Below are positions 1 through 8,768 of a stretch of DNA of 64,000 nt, piece after piece. Under the pieces are notes generated by a model, which was not told where the DNA came from, did not search any database, and saw only the letters and a program-made list of their open reading frames with translations. How positions within the stretch are numbered: position 1 is the first letter of the stretch; each line of letters opens with the position of its first letter. This stretch comes from Clostridioides difficile. GTDB lineage: Bacteria > Bacillota > Clostridia > Peptostreptococcales > Peptostreptococcaceae. Made by a program: the position numbers and the translations under genes. The stretch spans positions 1,054,001 through 1,118,000 of the forward strand of contig CP103804.1 in NCBI GenBank assembly GCA_024919175.1, written 5' to 3'.

Positions 1-2
1 AA

Positions 3-710
3 ACAGATGGCTCAATAGATATGTGTGGGATTCCTATAGAAAAAACAAAAGAAATTAGAAATATGGTTGGTTATCTTCCTCAAGATTTTTCAATGTATCC
101 AAATATGACAGTGTATGAAGCAATGGATTATCTAGCTGTTTTATCAAATATACCATCAGGAAAAAGAAGAAAAATTATCAATAAGTTATTAAGCAAAGTA
201 AATTTAACTAATCATCAAAGAGTAAAAGTAAAATCTTTATCTGGAGGTATGAATAGAAGACTTGGAATTGCACAAGCGCTTATTCACAATCCTAAAGTTT
301 TAATAGTAGATGAACCAACAGCAGGACTTGACCCAGAAGAGCGTATACGATTTAGAAATTTACTATGTGAGATTGCTAATGATAGAATAGTTATATTATC
401 AACACATATTGTGGGGGATATAGAAGCAACGTGTGAAAATATAGCTATATTGGATAATGGAAAAGTTATATATAATGGAACGACTGAGGCATTGTCAAAA
501 CTTGCTGATGGAAAGGTATATAGTATTGAAGTAGATAAAAAAGACATAGAAAATATAAAAAATAGATTTGTAGTTATAGGTATGTTGACTCAAGGTGGAA
601 AAGCTACACTTAGAATCATATCAAAAGACAAACCTTTTGAAACAGCAATAGAATGTATTCCAACTATCGAAGATGGCTATATGCTTATGATGGGAGGAGA
701 GAAGATATGA
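3..710 (+). CDS. ABC transporter ATP-binding protein (5' end outside window)
   Basis: Nucleotide-binding subunit of an ABC-2 type exporter; it would hydrolyse ATP in the cytoplasm to drive the two membrane proteins encoded next. The frame is open to the left edge, so the N-terminus with the Walker A motif lies outside the window. Visible are the Q-loop (GYLPQDFSMYPNMT), the signature SLSGGMNRR, Walker B (VLIVDEPTAGLD) and the switch histidine (STHI). The C-terminal 60 residues lack motifs. The stop overlaps the next start as ATGA, so the genes are translationally coupled. The substrate cannot be read from the sequence; the arrangement resembles bacitracin/lantibiotic-type or multidrug ABC-2 exporters. 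Confidence 0.93.
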   Translation, partial: TDGSIDMCGIPIEKTKEIRNMVGYLPQDFSMYPNMTVYEAMDYLAVLSNIPSGKRRKIINKLLSKVNLTNHQRVKVKSLSGGMNRRLGIAQALIHNPKVLIVDEPTAGLDPEERIRFRNLLCEIANDRIVILSTHIVGDIEATCENIAILDNGKVIYNGTTEALSKLADGKVYSIEVDKKDIENIKNRFVVIGMLTQGGKATLRIISKDKPFETAIECIPTIEDGYMLMMGGEKI

Positions 711-1996
711 ATCTATTTATAAAAGAGTGTAAAAACATATTAAAAAGTACAGTTTATTATATTTTTATTGTAGTATTAGTAGTTTTCTATATCTCACAAT
801 TTGGAGATTCAGTTTCAGAAGATGTAAGCAAAAATATTCCTAATGAAGGGAATCCATTGGTTGCCCCTCAAAGAGTAGAAAATATTGATGAATATTACTT
901 AAAGCACAATCAATATCCATATGGTCAAAAAGAATCTTTGAAGTCTGATAAAGTGATTCCAAGCGCAACTATAAGTTTAATTAGAGAATATCAAGAAAAT
1001 TTATATATAGCGTATCCAGTGGGAATTGCTAAACATATAAAACTAGATGAAAGTAATACCAAAATTATAGAGAAGTATATTGAGGAGATAACTGGTAACA
1101 GTATTGATGAAATAAATTCAATTTGGAAGAGTGGAGAAAATATAGAAGTAAATTCTTCTAAATTATCATTTGAAAGATTTCAAGAAATAATGCAAAGTGT
1201 AGATAAAATTTTAGGTGGTGGGTCTGCATATTCTATTGATAAATTGCAAAGATTTGGTACGATTCCAGTTACTTATGAAGAAGCTATGCAAGATTATAAC
1301 TATACAATACAAAACGATAAGGTAACTAATGGTTATGCAAGAATTTTTTGTGACTATATAGGCATAATTTTAAGTATATTTCCAGTCTTCGTAGCAGTCT
1401 TTATGTCAATGAAAGACAGACGTTCAAGAATGAGTGAAATTGTTTATTCAAAACAAGCATCAACATCTAAAATAATTTTATCAAGATATTTTGCTCTTGT
1501 ATTTATGATGATATTGCCAGTCTTAATCTTAGGCATAAAAGACTTGCTTCCTTTGATTTCATTTGCTAGGGATGAAGGAATTTCTATTGATAATTTAGCA
1601 TTTATAAAATATACATTGTGGTGGCTATTACCAACTCTTATGATAGTTACAGCTATAGGAATGAGTCTGACTGTGTTAACAGATACACCAGTAGCAATTA
1701 TTGTCCAACTAATTTGGTGGTTTTATAGTATAAACTCTATAGGTCTTAAAGGGGATTATCCATCAATGGGACTAATGATAAGACATAATAATGTACTAAA
1801 TGGAACTATCATAGCAGAAAACTTTAATGCTATTATGAGTAATAGACTTTTAATGGGTTTAGGAGCATTAATAATTGTCTTGTTAACTATATTCTTATAT
1901 GAACAAAAAAGAAGGGGGAATCTTAATGTTGGTTCAAAGTTTTCAAAATTATTTAGTTTTAATAAAAGAAAACTTCAAATTAAGCACTCTAATTAA
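707..1996 (+). CDS. ABC-2 type transporter permease
   Basis: Membrane subunit of the exporter. The start at 707 is chosen over an upstream in-frame ATG at 653 because it has the Shine-Dalgarno GGGAGGAGAG at 692-701 and overlaps the preceding stop. The 429-residue product has one N-terminal membrane segment (around residues 15-32), a long hydrophilic loop of about 170 residues, then five hydrophobic segments in the C-terminal half (for example FVAVFMSM, LPVLILGI, LIIVLLTIFLY). This is the usual ABC-2 layout with a large loop after the first helix. It overlaps the next gene by about 70 bases. No substrate assignment is possible. Confidence 0.85.
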   Translation: MNLFIKECKNILKSTVYYIFIVVLVVFYISQFGDSVSEDVSKNIPNEGNPLVAPQRVENIDEYYLKHNQYPYGQKESLKSDKVIPSATISLIREYQENLYIAYPVGIAKHIKLDESNTKIIEKYIEEITGNSIDEINSIWKSGENIEVNSSKLSFERFQEIMQSVDKILGGGSAYSIDKLQRFGTIPVTYEEAMQDYNYTIQNDKVTNGYARIFCDYIGIILSIFPVFVAVFMSMKDRRSRMSEIVYSKQASTSKIILSRYFALVFMMILPVLILGIKDLLPLISFARDEGISIDNLAFIKYTLWWLLPTLMIVTAIGMSLTVLTDTPVAIIVQLIWWFYSINSIGLKGDYPSMGLMIRHNNVLNGTIIAENFNAIMSNRLLMGLGALIIVLLTIFLYEQKRRGNLNVGSKFSKLFSFNKRKLQIKHSN

Positions 1997-2570
1997 TCTA
2001 ATATGTTCAATTGGGATGTTATGTTTGATTCCATTTATACAAGGGGTAGCAAATTTAGATAGTGTTTCAGCTGCTATATGTCTTGAAAACTATGTTGTAA
2101 TAGTAGGAATAATAATGCTAGTCCCTATATTTTACTTAGAGCAATCTAAGGAAATTGATGAGATAGTGTCATCAAAATCAGTATCTCAAGTAGTTATACA
2201 ATTAATAAGAATAATAATGTCAATTATAAGTATGATTGTGTTAATTGCTGGATTTGTATTAGTGTTAAAACATCTTGGAGGCAATTTTCCTATATTTAGA
2301 TATATTGTGGGGAGCTTTGCATCAGCTATGTTTATAGGAAGTTTAGGTATGTTATTTTCTAATTTATTTAACAATACTATTATAGGATATATGGTATCTA
2401 TAGGATATTTAATTTTAAATATGATGACTAAAGATAAGTATGTTGGAAATTTCTTTATAATGTCTATGAGTCGAGGTAGCTTTGATGAGAAGTATTGGTT
2501 GATATGTGGAAGTGTTGTGTTGATAATTGTGTCTCTTTTGATAAAGCTAATAAAAAGAAGGGTTGGCTAG
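1926..2570 (+). CDS. ABC-2 type transporter permease, second subunit
   Basis: A 214-residue hydrophobic protein with about six membrane segments, probably the second permease of the same exporter. An in-frame ATG at 1899 exists, but the start at 1926 has the good ribosome site GAAGGGGG (1911-1918) eight bases upstream. It overlaps the previous gene in another frame, which supports one operon of ATPase, large permease and small permease. It ends LIKLIKRRVG, a basic cytoplasmic tail. It has little motif content, so the family call rests mainly on context and hydrophobicity. Confidence 0.75.
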   Translation: MLVQSFQNYLVLIKENFKLSTLINLICSIGMLCLIPFIQGVANLDSVSAAICLENYVVIVGIIMLVPIFYLEQSKEIDEIVSSKSVSQVVIQLIRIIMSIISMIVLIAGFVLVLKHLGGNFPIFRYIVGSFASAMFIGSLGMLFSNLFNNTIIGYMVSIGYLILNMMTKDKYVGNFFIMSMSRGSFDEKYWLICGSVVLIIVSLLIKLIKRRVG

Positions 2571-2593
2571 ATAAAAAGAAAAATTGGTTAGAC

Positions 2594-2708
2594 TAAAATT
2601 GTTTATTGTGGCAAATTAAATAGAGCAATATAAAAACTGTTTATTGAAGATAAACTAAGTATACTAATATAAAAATTGTTTATTGTAGTAAAACTAAATA
2701 TATTAATA
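2594..2708 (+). repeat. Three imperfect tandem repeats of 37-39 bp
   Basis: Three head-to-tail copies start at 2594, 2631 and 2670, each beginning TAAAA-TGTTTATTG and ending near AATA. They lie just downstream of the exporter operon. The rest of the gap to 2911 is AT-rich and shows no gene. Confidence 0.7.
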
Positions 2709-2911
2709 ATAGGCGTTTTTAGGTTAATAATTAGAACTATAATAAAAGTTATTAGATTTATAATATATGCTATCAATAATTTTATGTAATATGGATTTAT
2801 TGATAATTGAATGATTTAACACAGATAAGATTTGAATTAGAGCATTAGGAAAAATAAATATATCTTTAAATATGAATTTATATTTATAAAATAGCTATTA
2901 GTAGATTTTAG

Positions 2912-2957
2912 GCTGTAAGTAGATTTGTACAAAAACAAATTTACCTACAGCTTTTTT
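2912..2957 (+). terminator. Rho-independent terminator
   Basis: The inverted repeat GCTGTAAGTAGATTTG / CAAATTTACCTACAGC (2912-2951), with one mismatch, is followed by TTTTTT. It can end transcription of the ABC operon; the weakly T-rich other side might also serve the convergent AIM24 gene. Confidence 0.8.
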
Positions 2958-3080
2958 ATATTTACACTAATATATTTATACTATAAAAGTAAATCTCTTT
3001 GCTAATTTTATCCAAAGTAGTTTAAAGGATATTTTATAGTGATTTTATACCAGTTTTTTTATGAAAATCTTATAGAATTT

Positions 3081-3908
3081 CTATTTTTGTCTAGAAACTT
3101 TATTATTCATATTATCATTAGTAGGCATTGCTCCAAAGCTTAGTTTTTCGTACATTACTTGAGTAGGAGCTAGCCAAACTGTACCATTTCCAGTAAATGT
3201 ATTTAAGAAACCTTCGCCATTTAAAGCAGAACCAATTAAAGATTTATCTGATTTTGTAACAGAAAAATTAACTCCAGATGTTCTTGCTATTGCAAAGTTA
3301 CCATCCACTTTTAATTCTTCTCCATTGCTCAATTCGTATTCTACAATTTCACTCTGAGGTACAACACATTCTAGAACAACTACACCAGTACCACTTAACT
3401 CTATTTGGAAGAAACCTTCACCACCAAGTAAAGCAGAAGAGAAGTTCTTTTGAGTAAATGCCTTTACTTCTATAGTATCAGAGCAACAATAGAATAGACC
3501 TTTATCGACGATTATGGAATCATTATCAAGGCTCATAAATAAATAATGTTTAAAAGAAGGCTCTAAGTAAACTTCACCAGTACCCTTATATGTAGGTTTC
3601 ATCATTGACTCATTAGTAAGCGCTCCTGATATTCCTTTTTTGAAAAGACCTCCAACACCACCAATTTTAGTTTCAGAAGATATTTTTCCCTTATAATAGT
3701 ACAAAGCACCAGCTTCTGTTTTTATTGATGAATTATTTAATTTTATCTTAATTTGTCTAGCTTTCAAGCCAGCTTCTCTAGCAAAATATAATCCCATTGC
3801 CATCATTGGGCTAGAAGCTCCTTCAAGTTTTTCAAATTCTAATATTTCAAATTCATTTCTACCATCTGATGTATTCTCTAAAATTTTTACTTTTTTGCTT
3901 AAATCCAT
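3081..3908 (-). CDS. AIM24 family protein (TIGR00266-like)
   Basis: A 275-residue protein of the AIM24/TIGR00266 beta-helical family, conserved in bacteria and in mitochondria; its molecular role is unsettled. Supporting features are the repeated glycine-rich segments typical of the fold (GALYYYKGKI, GGVGGLFKKG, LLGGEGFFQIELSG, LNGEGFLNTFTGNGTVWLAP), which recur about every 80 residues. There is no signal peptide or membrane segment, so it is probably cytoplasmic. A ribosome site (AGGGAG) lies upstream of the ATG. It is a single gene convergent with the ABC operon. Confidence 0.88.
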   Translation of the reverse strand: MDLSKKVKILENTSDGRNEFEILEFEKLEGASSPMMAMGLYFAREAGLKARQIKIKLNNSSIKTEAGALYYYKGKISSETKIGGVGGLFKKGISGALTNESMMKPTYKGTGEVYLEPSFKHYLFMSLDNDSIIVDKGLFYCCSDTIEVKAFTQKNFSSALLGGEGFFQIELSGTGVVVLECVVPQSEIVEYELSNGEELKVDGNFAIARTSGVNFSVTKSDKSLIGSALNGEGFLNTFTGNGTVWLAPTQVMYEKLSFGAMPTNDNMNNKVSRQK

Positions 3909-4120
3909 ACAAATTTCTCCCTACTATATTAAAATTTATCTCTAAAATATTATAAGATATAACTATATATTACATTTTTTTTGGAAAATTGGCTACTTTA
4001 TCATCAAAGTTTTACATAGATAGTAAGAAATTTTAAGTATACTTATAATTGAAGGATATTGTTTGAGTAGTATTTATAATTTGTGGGTATTATATTTTAT
4101 AGGAGTGTTAAAATTAGTTA
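3909..4120. other. AT-rich intergenic region
   Basis: Leader and promoter side of the AIM24 gene. I see no open gene or RNA motif. Confidence 0.5.
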
Positions 4121-4190
4121 GAAGCGAGAAGCGAGAAGCGAGAAGCGAGAAGCGAGAAGCGAGAAGCGAGAAGCGAGAAGCGAGAAGTAG
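4121..4190 (+). repeat. Heptamer tandem repeat (GAAGCGA), nine exact copies plus one degenerate
   Basis: Nine perfect GAAGCGA units run from 4121 to 4183, and the tenth unit reads GAAGTAG. The array is non-coding and about 280 bp upstream of smpB. It is more G-rich than its surroundings. A short perfect array like this is expected to vary in copy number between strains, so it is a candidate VNTR. Confidence 0.95.
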
Positions 4191-4471
4191 ATATTAGAGT
4201 ATTAAAATTTTGTTTTGAGTTTGTTTGATAGATTATTTTTAGTAATTGATTTTGACTTTGCATTAAACATAGTTAATGCAATTTCCTACAATATATTGTT
4301 ACATCATTTAATATATATTGCTTAATTAATTTAATGTATGAGTTGTCATATTGACTAAAGGCCTTGAATATGTTATCATACAGGGTAGTCAAAAGATTTA
4401 TAGATATTAAAGTACTTAGTGAATTCTTAGTATATATTAAAGAAATTTCTAGCAAAGAAGGTGAGATTTAT

Positions 4472-4927
4472 ATGGCTGGTAAAAAAATATTAGCAACAAA
4501 CAAAAGAGCAAGACATGAATATTTTATAGAGGAAACCTATGAATGTGGAATTGAATTAAAAGGAACCGAAGTAAAATCGATAAGACAGGGTAAAGTCAAC
4601 CTAAGTGATGGATTTGCATCTGTAGATAACAGTGAAGTATTTTTGAAACAAGTTCATATAAGTCCATATGAGCAAGGAAATATATTTAATGTTGACCCTC
4701 TAAGAGTGAGAAAGTTATTGCTTCACAAGCATGAAATAAGAAAACTTATTGGAGCAACTACTATAAAAGGGTATTCACTTATACCACTTAGTTTATATTT
4801 AAAAAATGGTAAGGTTAAAGTAGAGATTGCTTTAGCGAAAGGTAAGAAATTATATGACAAACGTCAAGATATGGCTAAGAAAGATGCCCAAAGACGTATA
4901 GAAAGAGAAATGACAGGAAAATATTAA
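4472..4927 (+). CDS. smpB: SsrA-binding protein SmpB
   Basis: Binds the tRNA-like domain of tmRNA and takes it to stalled ribosomes in trans-translation. The 151-residue product starts MAGKKILATNKRARHEYFIE and contains the family blocks ECGIELKGTEVKSIRQGKVN, HISPYEQGN and KGKKLYDKRQD, with a basic C-terminal tail (KKDAQRRIEREM). The ATG at 4472 is preferred to an upstream in-frame ATG at 4364 because the conserved N-terminus begins there, GAAGGTGAG lies at 4458-4466, and the length matches the family (about 150-160). It lies directly upstream of ssrA, its RNA partner. Confidence 0.97.
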   Translation: MAGKKILATNKRARHEYFIEETYECGIELKGTEVKSIRQGKVNLSDGFASVDNSEVFLKQVHISPYEQGNIFNVDPLRVRKLLLHKHEIRKLIGATTIKGYSLIPLSLYLKNGKVKVEIALAKGKKLYDKRQDMAKKDAQRRIEREMTGKY

Positions 4928-4982
4928 ACTAGTTAAAAATGTGTTTTTTAGAATAAAATTCTTTATTATCTAGAACATAACA

Positions 4983-5011
4983 TTGCTTTTTATTCTTAAA
5001 AGTATTATATT
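4983..5011 (+). promoter_or_regulatory. Candidate promoter for ssrA
   Basis: TTGCTT (4983-4988) and TATATT (5006-5011) are separated by 17 bp, about 75 bp before the mature tmRNA 5' end. This fits a precursor trimmed by RNase P. It is a sequence match only. Confidence 0.4.
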
Positions 5012-5084
5012 ATATATACATTAAAAATTTAATAAAAATGGTGATAAAGTTTGCGAAAAGTCTAATGGACTATAAACTACTCAA

Positions 5085-5434
5085 GGGGGCGTAAAGGTTT
5101 CGACGTGGGTTTGGAACTTGAGGCTGCGTGTCGTGTTACTCTGGGTCACGTAAAAACTGGGGAACTTTAAAATAAACGCAGACGATAATTTCGCGATAGC
5201 AGCCTAGTTGCTGCTCGTCCCTCTTAGCCTTCCTGCCGGCTAAGACTGGACGTCATTATGCAGGGAACTACTTTGAGGGTGTCTCGACTTAGGGTAGATT
5301 AATTGGGACTGGCTAAGCATAGAGCCTGCCACTTGGCGTTATGTGAGGTGAGATACTAGTAAAGTTGGCTACACATGTAGATGCAGCGAGGAAAAGATTT
5401 GCGGACAGGGGTTCGACTCCCCTCGTCTCCACCA
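5085..5434 (+). ncRNA. ssrA: Transfer-messenger RNA (tmRNA)
   Basis: The RNA rescues stalled ribosomes together with SmpB. The 5' end GGGGGCGTAAAGGTTTCGAC and the 3' end GGTTCGACTCCCCTCGTCTC followed by CACCA form the tRNA-like part, with a T-arm at about 5405-5424 and an encoded CCA. The tag reading frame starts at GCA 5178 and reads ADDNFAIAA followed by TAG at 5205. The gene looks intact although its 3' end is the integration site for the islands that follow: integration regenerates the end exactly. Confidence 0.98.
5415..5434 (+). other. Attachment site copy 0 (3' end of ssrA)
   Basis: The last 20 bases of ssrA, GACTCCCCTCGTCTCCACCA. An identical 20-mer occurs at 20949, and five more or less decayed copies lie further right. 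This is the left boundary of the accessory region. Tyrosine integrases commonly use tRNA and tmRNA 3' ends as att sites. Confidence 0.9.
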
Positions 5435-5464
5435 ATTTTGAAAAAAGAATGATGAAATACTTGG

Positions 5465-5497
5465 AAATACTAGTCTTTAGTGACTAGTATTTTTTAT
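5465..5497 (+). terminator. Terminator downstream of ssrA
   Basis: AAATACTAGTC / GACTAGTATTT hairpin followed by TTTTATTTT. A near copy of the same hairpin recurs at about 16820-16855 after the methyltransferase gene. Confidence 0.8.
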
Positions 5498-5521
5498 TTT
5501 GGGGATGAAATCCACCAACAG

Positions 5522-5544
5522 TACCCCAACCACAGAAAAAGAGG
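5522..5544 (+). repeat. Element-end repeat, left end of element 1 (candidate integrase arm site)
   Basis: TACCCCAACCACAGAAAAAG at 5522 closely matches sequences at 27599 (left end of element 2), 20830 (right end of element 1) and 41917 (right end of element 2). It is preceded by TCCACCAAC, like the tail of an att site. Such repeats near both ends are typical of arm-type integrase binding sites; that role is an inference. Confidence 0.6.
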
Positions 5545-5932
5545 TTTTTTTGAGGGTATATTGGGGTGCATTTAGGTTTTATAATTATACATTTCAATAT
5601 TACATGTTCATTAGAATAATAGTTAATAAATAATATGATTGAGAGAATAGATATAACAAACTAATCTAGTACTGTATTGTAATGTTTATTAAAGAATGTA
5701 TTTTTATATTAGTAGAATTTTTTTAGAGAGACATCTCTATAAAAGTGAATAAAGAAGTAGCTTTATAATATTATTTGTAACTATTCTATGATTATTATGA
5801 AATCTTTTATAAGCTATATTTATAGAGATATTATTAAATATTTACAATATTCTCTTGCAATTTATTTGAATATGTTATATATTTATAACATTGGATGTTA
5901 TAAATATATAACTTTTAAGGGGGTGATTTTAT
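5545..5932. other. AT-rich non-coding region
   Basis: Apart from an inverted partner of the end repeat (TATTGGGGTGCA, about 5555-5566), I see no gene. The right part is the promoter area of the following pseudogene. Confidence 0.5.
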
Positions 5933-6346
5933 ATGTCTAGATCGGAGCTTGGTGTTAAGGCAAATCTTGTTTCAGAGTTAATGATGCTATCCTATTTTTT
6001 TATAGACTTATTATTACAAAAGTTTATTTTTAAAGGGGAGGGTATTTGGGTCACTTTTATAATTTTATTAGCTTTTTGGGGATGCAATCTCATGTATAAT
6101 AAAAAATATAATGATTTAGTTGATGAGGCATCAAAACTTATGTTGTGAAAGGTTGATCAGATTGCATCAAAAATAATGTTATACTCTATATTTGTAATAG
6201 CTGTTCTCTTTTCAGCTAATCAAACAAGAACTTTGGATATATAAAATTTGGATATAGGTATAATTATCTTAGCAGTTTTATTTATACAATCGTTATCTAA
6301 ATTAATTTTGTATATATATTTCGATAAAAGGGGGATGTGTAACTAA
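5933..6346 (+). pseudogene. Decayed copy of the neighbouring small membrane protein
   Basis: This is a diverged duplicate of the intact gene at 6402. The reading frame matches end to end but has in-frame stops at 6146-6148 (TGA where the intact copy has a TCA serine codon) and 6242-6244 (TAA). The ribosome site (AAGGGGGTGAT) and the first 71 codons are intact. After its natural stop a remnant of the partner regulator start (GTGGCAATATCAATGAAA, 6347-6365) ends at once in a stop. The two-gene unit was therefore duplicated in tandem and one copy has died. Confidence 0.85.
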
Positions 6347-6401
6347 GTGGCAATATCAATGAAATAAAAATTAAAATATAATTTTTAAGGAGTGATTTTA
6401 T

Positions 6402-6818
6402 ATGTACAAATCAGAAACTGGTGTAAGATCAAAGCTTATCTTAGAATTACTTGTAATAACTTATTTTTTTATAGCTGTATTAGCGACTAAGTATATTTTT
6501 AAAGGTCCAAGTACTGCATCTCTTCCAGGGTTGAGTTGGTTAATAGTTTTTGGATGCTATTTAATTTATAATAAAAAATATAATGATTTAGTTGATGAAT
6601 CATCTAAATTTATACTATCAAAGGTTAATCAGATTGCAATAACAATAATGATATATTCTATAGTTATAATGGCTATTTTCTTTGCAACGCCTTATACAAG
6701 TAATATAAATATATCAAACTTGGATACTGGTATAATTCTCATTGCAGTTTTATTTATACAATCGTTATCTAAATTAATTTTGTATGTATACTTTGATAAA
6801 AGGGGGATATGTAACTAA
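6402..6818 (+). CDS. Small four-helix membrane protein (DUF2178-like)
   Basis: A 138-residue protein with four hydrophobic segments: residues about 12-30, 42-58, 75-95 and 105-125. A polar stretch YNKKYNDLVDESSKF lies between helices 2 and 3. It resembles the DUF2178-type membrane proteins that are often encoded beside a small Xre regulator, but the family call is tentative. The ribosome site is AAGGAGTG before the ATG. The next gene starts immediately after its stop, so the two form a unit. Function unknown. Confidence 0.75.
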   Translation: MYKSETGVRSKLILELLVITYFFIAVLATKYIFKGPSTASLPGLSWLIVFGCYLIYNKKYNDLVDESSKFILSKVNQIAITIMIYSIVIMAIFFATPYTSNINISNLDTGIILIAVLFIQSLSKLILYVYFDKRGICN

Positions 6819-7031
6819 GTGGCAATATTGATGAAGACAAAAATTAAAGAATATAGGGAAAAACTCCTTATGACACAAAATGAACTTGCTAAATCAGTTG
6901 GAGTAAGACGTGAGACTATTGTACACTTAGAAAATGGAAAATATAATCCTTCTTTGAAGCTAGCGATGGATATTGCTAAATTATTCGATACTACAGTAGA
7001 AAATTTGTTTGAATTTATTGAAGAAGAATAG
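6819..7031 (+). CDS. Small Xre/Cro-type transcriptional regulator
   Basis: A 70-residue single-domain helix-turn-helix protein (MTQNELAKSVGVRRETIVHL...ENGKYNPSLKLAMDIAKLF), like the YozG/Cro-CI short regulators. GTG at 6819 directly abuts the upstream stop and has AGGGGGA at 6801-6807; ATG at 6831 is the alternative. It probably controls its own two-gene unit with the membrane protein. Confidence 0.88.
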   Translation: MAILMKTKIKEYREKLLMTQNELAKSVGVRRETIVHLENGKYNPSLKLAMDIAKLFDTTVENLFEFIEEE

Positions 7032-7254
7032 TGGATAGATTATAAACATTTATAAGATAGCTAATGAAATATGATTATTTAATTATTAAGTTTGTTAAAA
7101 ATATTTATATTATATAATGTGTTATTAAGGTTAGATTATAATTGTTTTAAGATAAGAAGAGTATTGTAAATGATAAAAATTACTGGATATACAGTTAATT
7201 AATAAATAATAGATAAAAATTTAAAGTTTAGATGTGAAGGGGAGTTATAGCTTT

Positions 7255-7485
7255 ATGGAAGCCAATAAGACATTGCTACAATCACTATATAAAAAAACCA
7301 TATTAGAATTCTCCAAACAGACAGGTAAAAGCTTGGAAGAAAGTATGGATTATTTATATACTTCTGAAACATACAAACTTATAAGTGAAGGTGTATCAGA
7401 TATGCACTGTAAGGGTCATATATACTTAGCTCAAGAACTAATGCTAGAAAATGGATTAATGTATCATAAAGGCTATCCAAGATAA
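7255..7485 (+). CDS. Small hypothetical protein next to the integrase
   Basis: A 76-residue protein containing LEFSKQTGKSLEESMDYLYT and DMHCKGHIYLAQELM. ATG 7255 is chosen over GTG 7234 because AAGGGGAG (7237-7244) then lies at a proper distance. I do not recognise a defined function; short proteins of this kind are common in Clostridial mobile elements. A decayed relative (VEFSNQTDKSFEKSKEII) is found at about 49590-49680, inside another segment of the same accessory region. Confidence 0.6.
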   Translation: MEANKTLLQSLYKKTILEFSKQTGKSLEESMDYLYTSETYKLISEGVSDMHCKGHIYLAQELMLENGLMYHKGYPR

Positions 7486-7506
7486 ATATTTAAAAAACTA
7501 GACAAG

Positions 7507-7551
7507 AATAAGGATACAAGATAATATAAAATTAATTTGTATCCTTATTTT
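7507..7551. terminator. Bidirectional terminator
   Basis: A perfect 13-bp inverted repeat, AATAAGGATACAA / TTGTATCCTTATT, lies between the end of the small gene and the convergent integrase gene. Confidence 0.75.
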
Positions 7552-7601
7552 GGCTTTGTAATTAACTATATAAAATAAGAGTATTTTTATATATTTGATT
7601 T

Positions 7602-8768
7602 TTACAATGAAAATATTTTATCCAACTTTTCTACAGCTTCTACTTTTTTATCTTCCATAACTTGAGTATATATATTTAAAGTTATGGATATATCATAATG
7701 ACCCATTAAAACTTGTACAGTTTTAGGAGGGACATCATTCTCAAAAAGTCTAGTTGCGTAAGTTTTTCTAAGACCATGAAACTTTATAGGCTCTATATTT
7801 AAGCTATTTAATATAGACTTTAAATTCCTTAAAGGTCTTTTATCATCTATAGGGATGCCTAATTCATTGCAAAATACATAATTATTATTTATATACAATT
7901 CTCCAGACTTTAATATATCTGAATTTTGATTTACTTTATGTTCTTTCAATTTATTTAAGACATCCTTTGGAATAGGTACAGTTCTGTAAGAATTTGATGT
8001 CTTTGGCTCTTGCTCTAATACTTTAAGCTCTCTATTTCCATTTTTATCTATAAAATATGTTCTTTGAAGAGTTCTTTTAACTGTTAAATTAAAATTCTTA
8101 AAATCAATATCGAACCATTTAAGTCCTAATAATTCTCCTAATCTAAGTCCAGTACCAAGAGCAACCAAAAATAATACTTCTAATTTATGCTCCTCTATAG
8201 CTTTTATAAAACTCTTTTGTTGTTCAAGAGTCAATATTTCAAGCTTATTTTCTTTTTTCTCAACTGGTATATTTACCATAGTACAATAATTACGTTGTAT
8301 AAGACCTTGTTTTTCAGCTTCCGATAAGCAGGTTTTCAGTTTAGTGTTTATTTGTCTTATAGTAGGTATACTTTTATTGAAATCAAGTAATCTATTGTAA
8401 TATTTTTGTATGTGAGATACTCTTAAGTCCTTTAATTTAACGTTACCTAAATCAGTATCTTTAATATAATTACGATAGATGCTTTCATATCTTTCAAATG
8501 ACTTAGGTTTTAAATCTTTTATTCTATATTCAAATAACCAATTGTAAAACCAATGCTCTAAAGTTATTTTATCATCTGAAATATCAGAGCTTAGATAATA
8601 TTGTTTTTTATAAGCATCTAGTTTATCTTTAACTTCCTTTTGAGTCTTACCATAAAATTCTTTTCTTATTGGTTTACCATCTTCATTATAGCCAATCATT
8701 ATACGGGAACGCCAACCATCTTTATATTTTCCGATAGAGCCTTCTCCATTAGCTCTTTTAGTTGCCAT
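7602..8768 (-). CDS. int: Tyrosine recombinase / integrase of element 1
   Basis: Site-specific recombinase expected to integrate and excise the island at the ssrA 3' end. The 388-residue product begins MATKRANGEGSIGKYKDGWR (AP2-like arm-binding domain as in Tn916-type integrases), followed by a SAM-like core-binding domain and the catalytic domain. The catalytic residues are all visible: Arg in GTGLRLGELLGL, His-x-x-Arg in FHGLRKTYATRL, His in MGHYDIS and the nucleophile Tyr in LNIYTQV. The start at 8768 is preferred over an upstream ATG at 8810 because AAGGAGC precedes it. It overlaps the Fic gene stop by 11 bp. A broken near-identical copy lies at 29413-30215. Confidence 0.96.
   Translation of the reverse strand: MATKRANGEGSIGKYKDGWRSRIMIGYNEDGKPIRKEFYGKTQKEVKDKLDAYKKQYYLSSDISDDKITLEHWFYNWLFEYRIKDLKPKSFERYESIYRNYIKDTDLGNVKLKDLRVSHIQKYYNRLLDFNKSIPTIRQINTKLKTCLSEAEKQGLIQRNYCTMVNIPVEKKENKLEILTLEQQKSFIKAIEEHKLEVLFLVALGTGLRLGELLGLKWFDIDFKNFNLTVKRTLQRTYFIDKNGNRELKVLEQEPKTSNSYRTVPIPKDVLNKLKEHKVNQNSDILKSGELYINNNYVFCNELGIPIDDKRPLRNLKSILNSLNIEPIKFHGLRKTYATRLFENDVPPKTVQVLMGHYDISITLNIYTQVMEDKKVEAVEKLDKIFSL

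Noticed and set aside
4121..4190. CRISPR array
   Set aside because: The repeat is a 7-bp unit without spacers and there are no cas genes in the window.
4364..4471. N-terminal extension of SmpB
   Set aside because: The upstream codons are not conserved SmpB sequence, and a proper ribosome site lies before the ATG at 4472.
5435..5510. A separate mini-cassette between ssrA and element 1
   Set aside because: TCCACCAAC at 5511 looks like an att tail and would make a 76-bp segment, but only seven bases match, so I did not call a separate junction.
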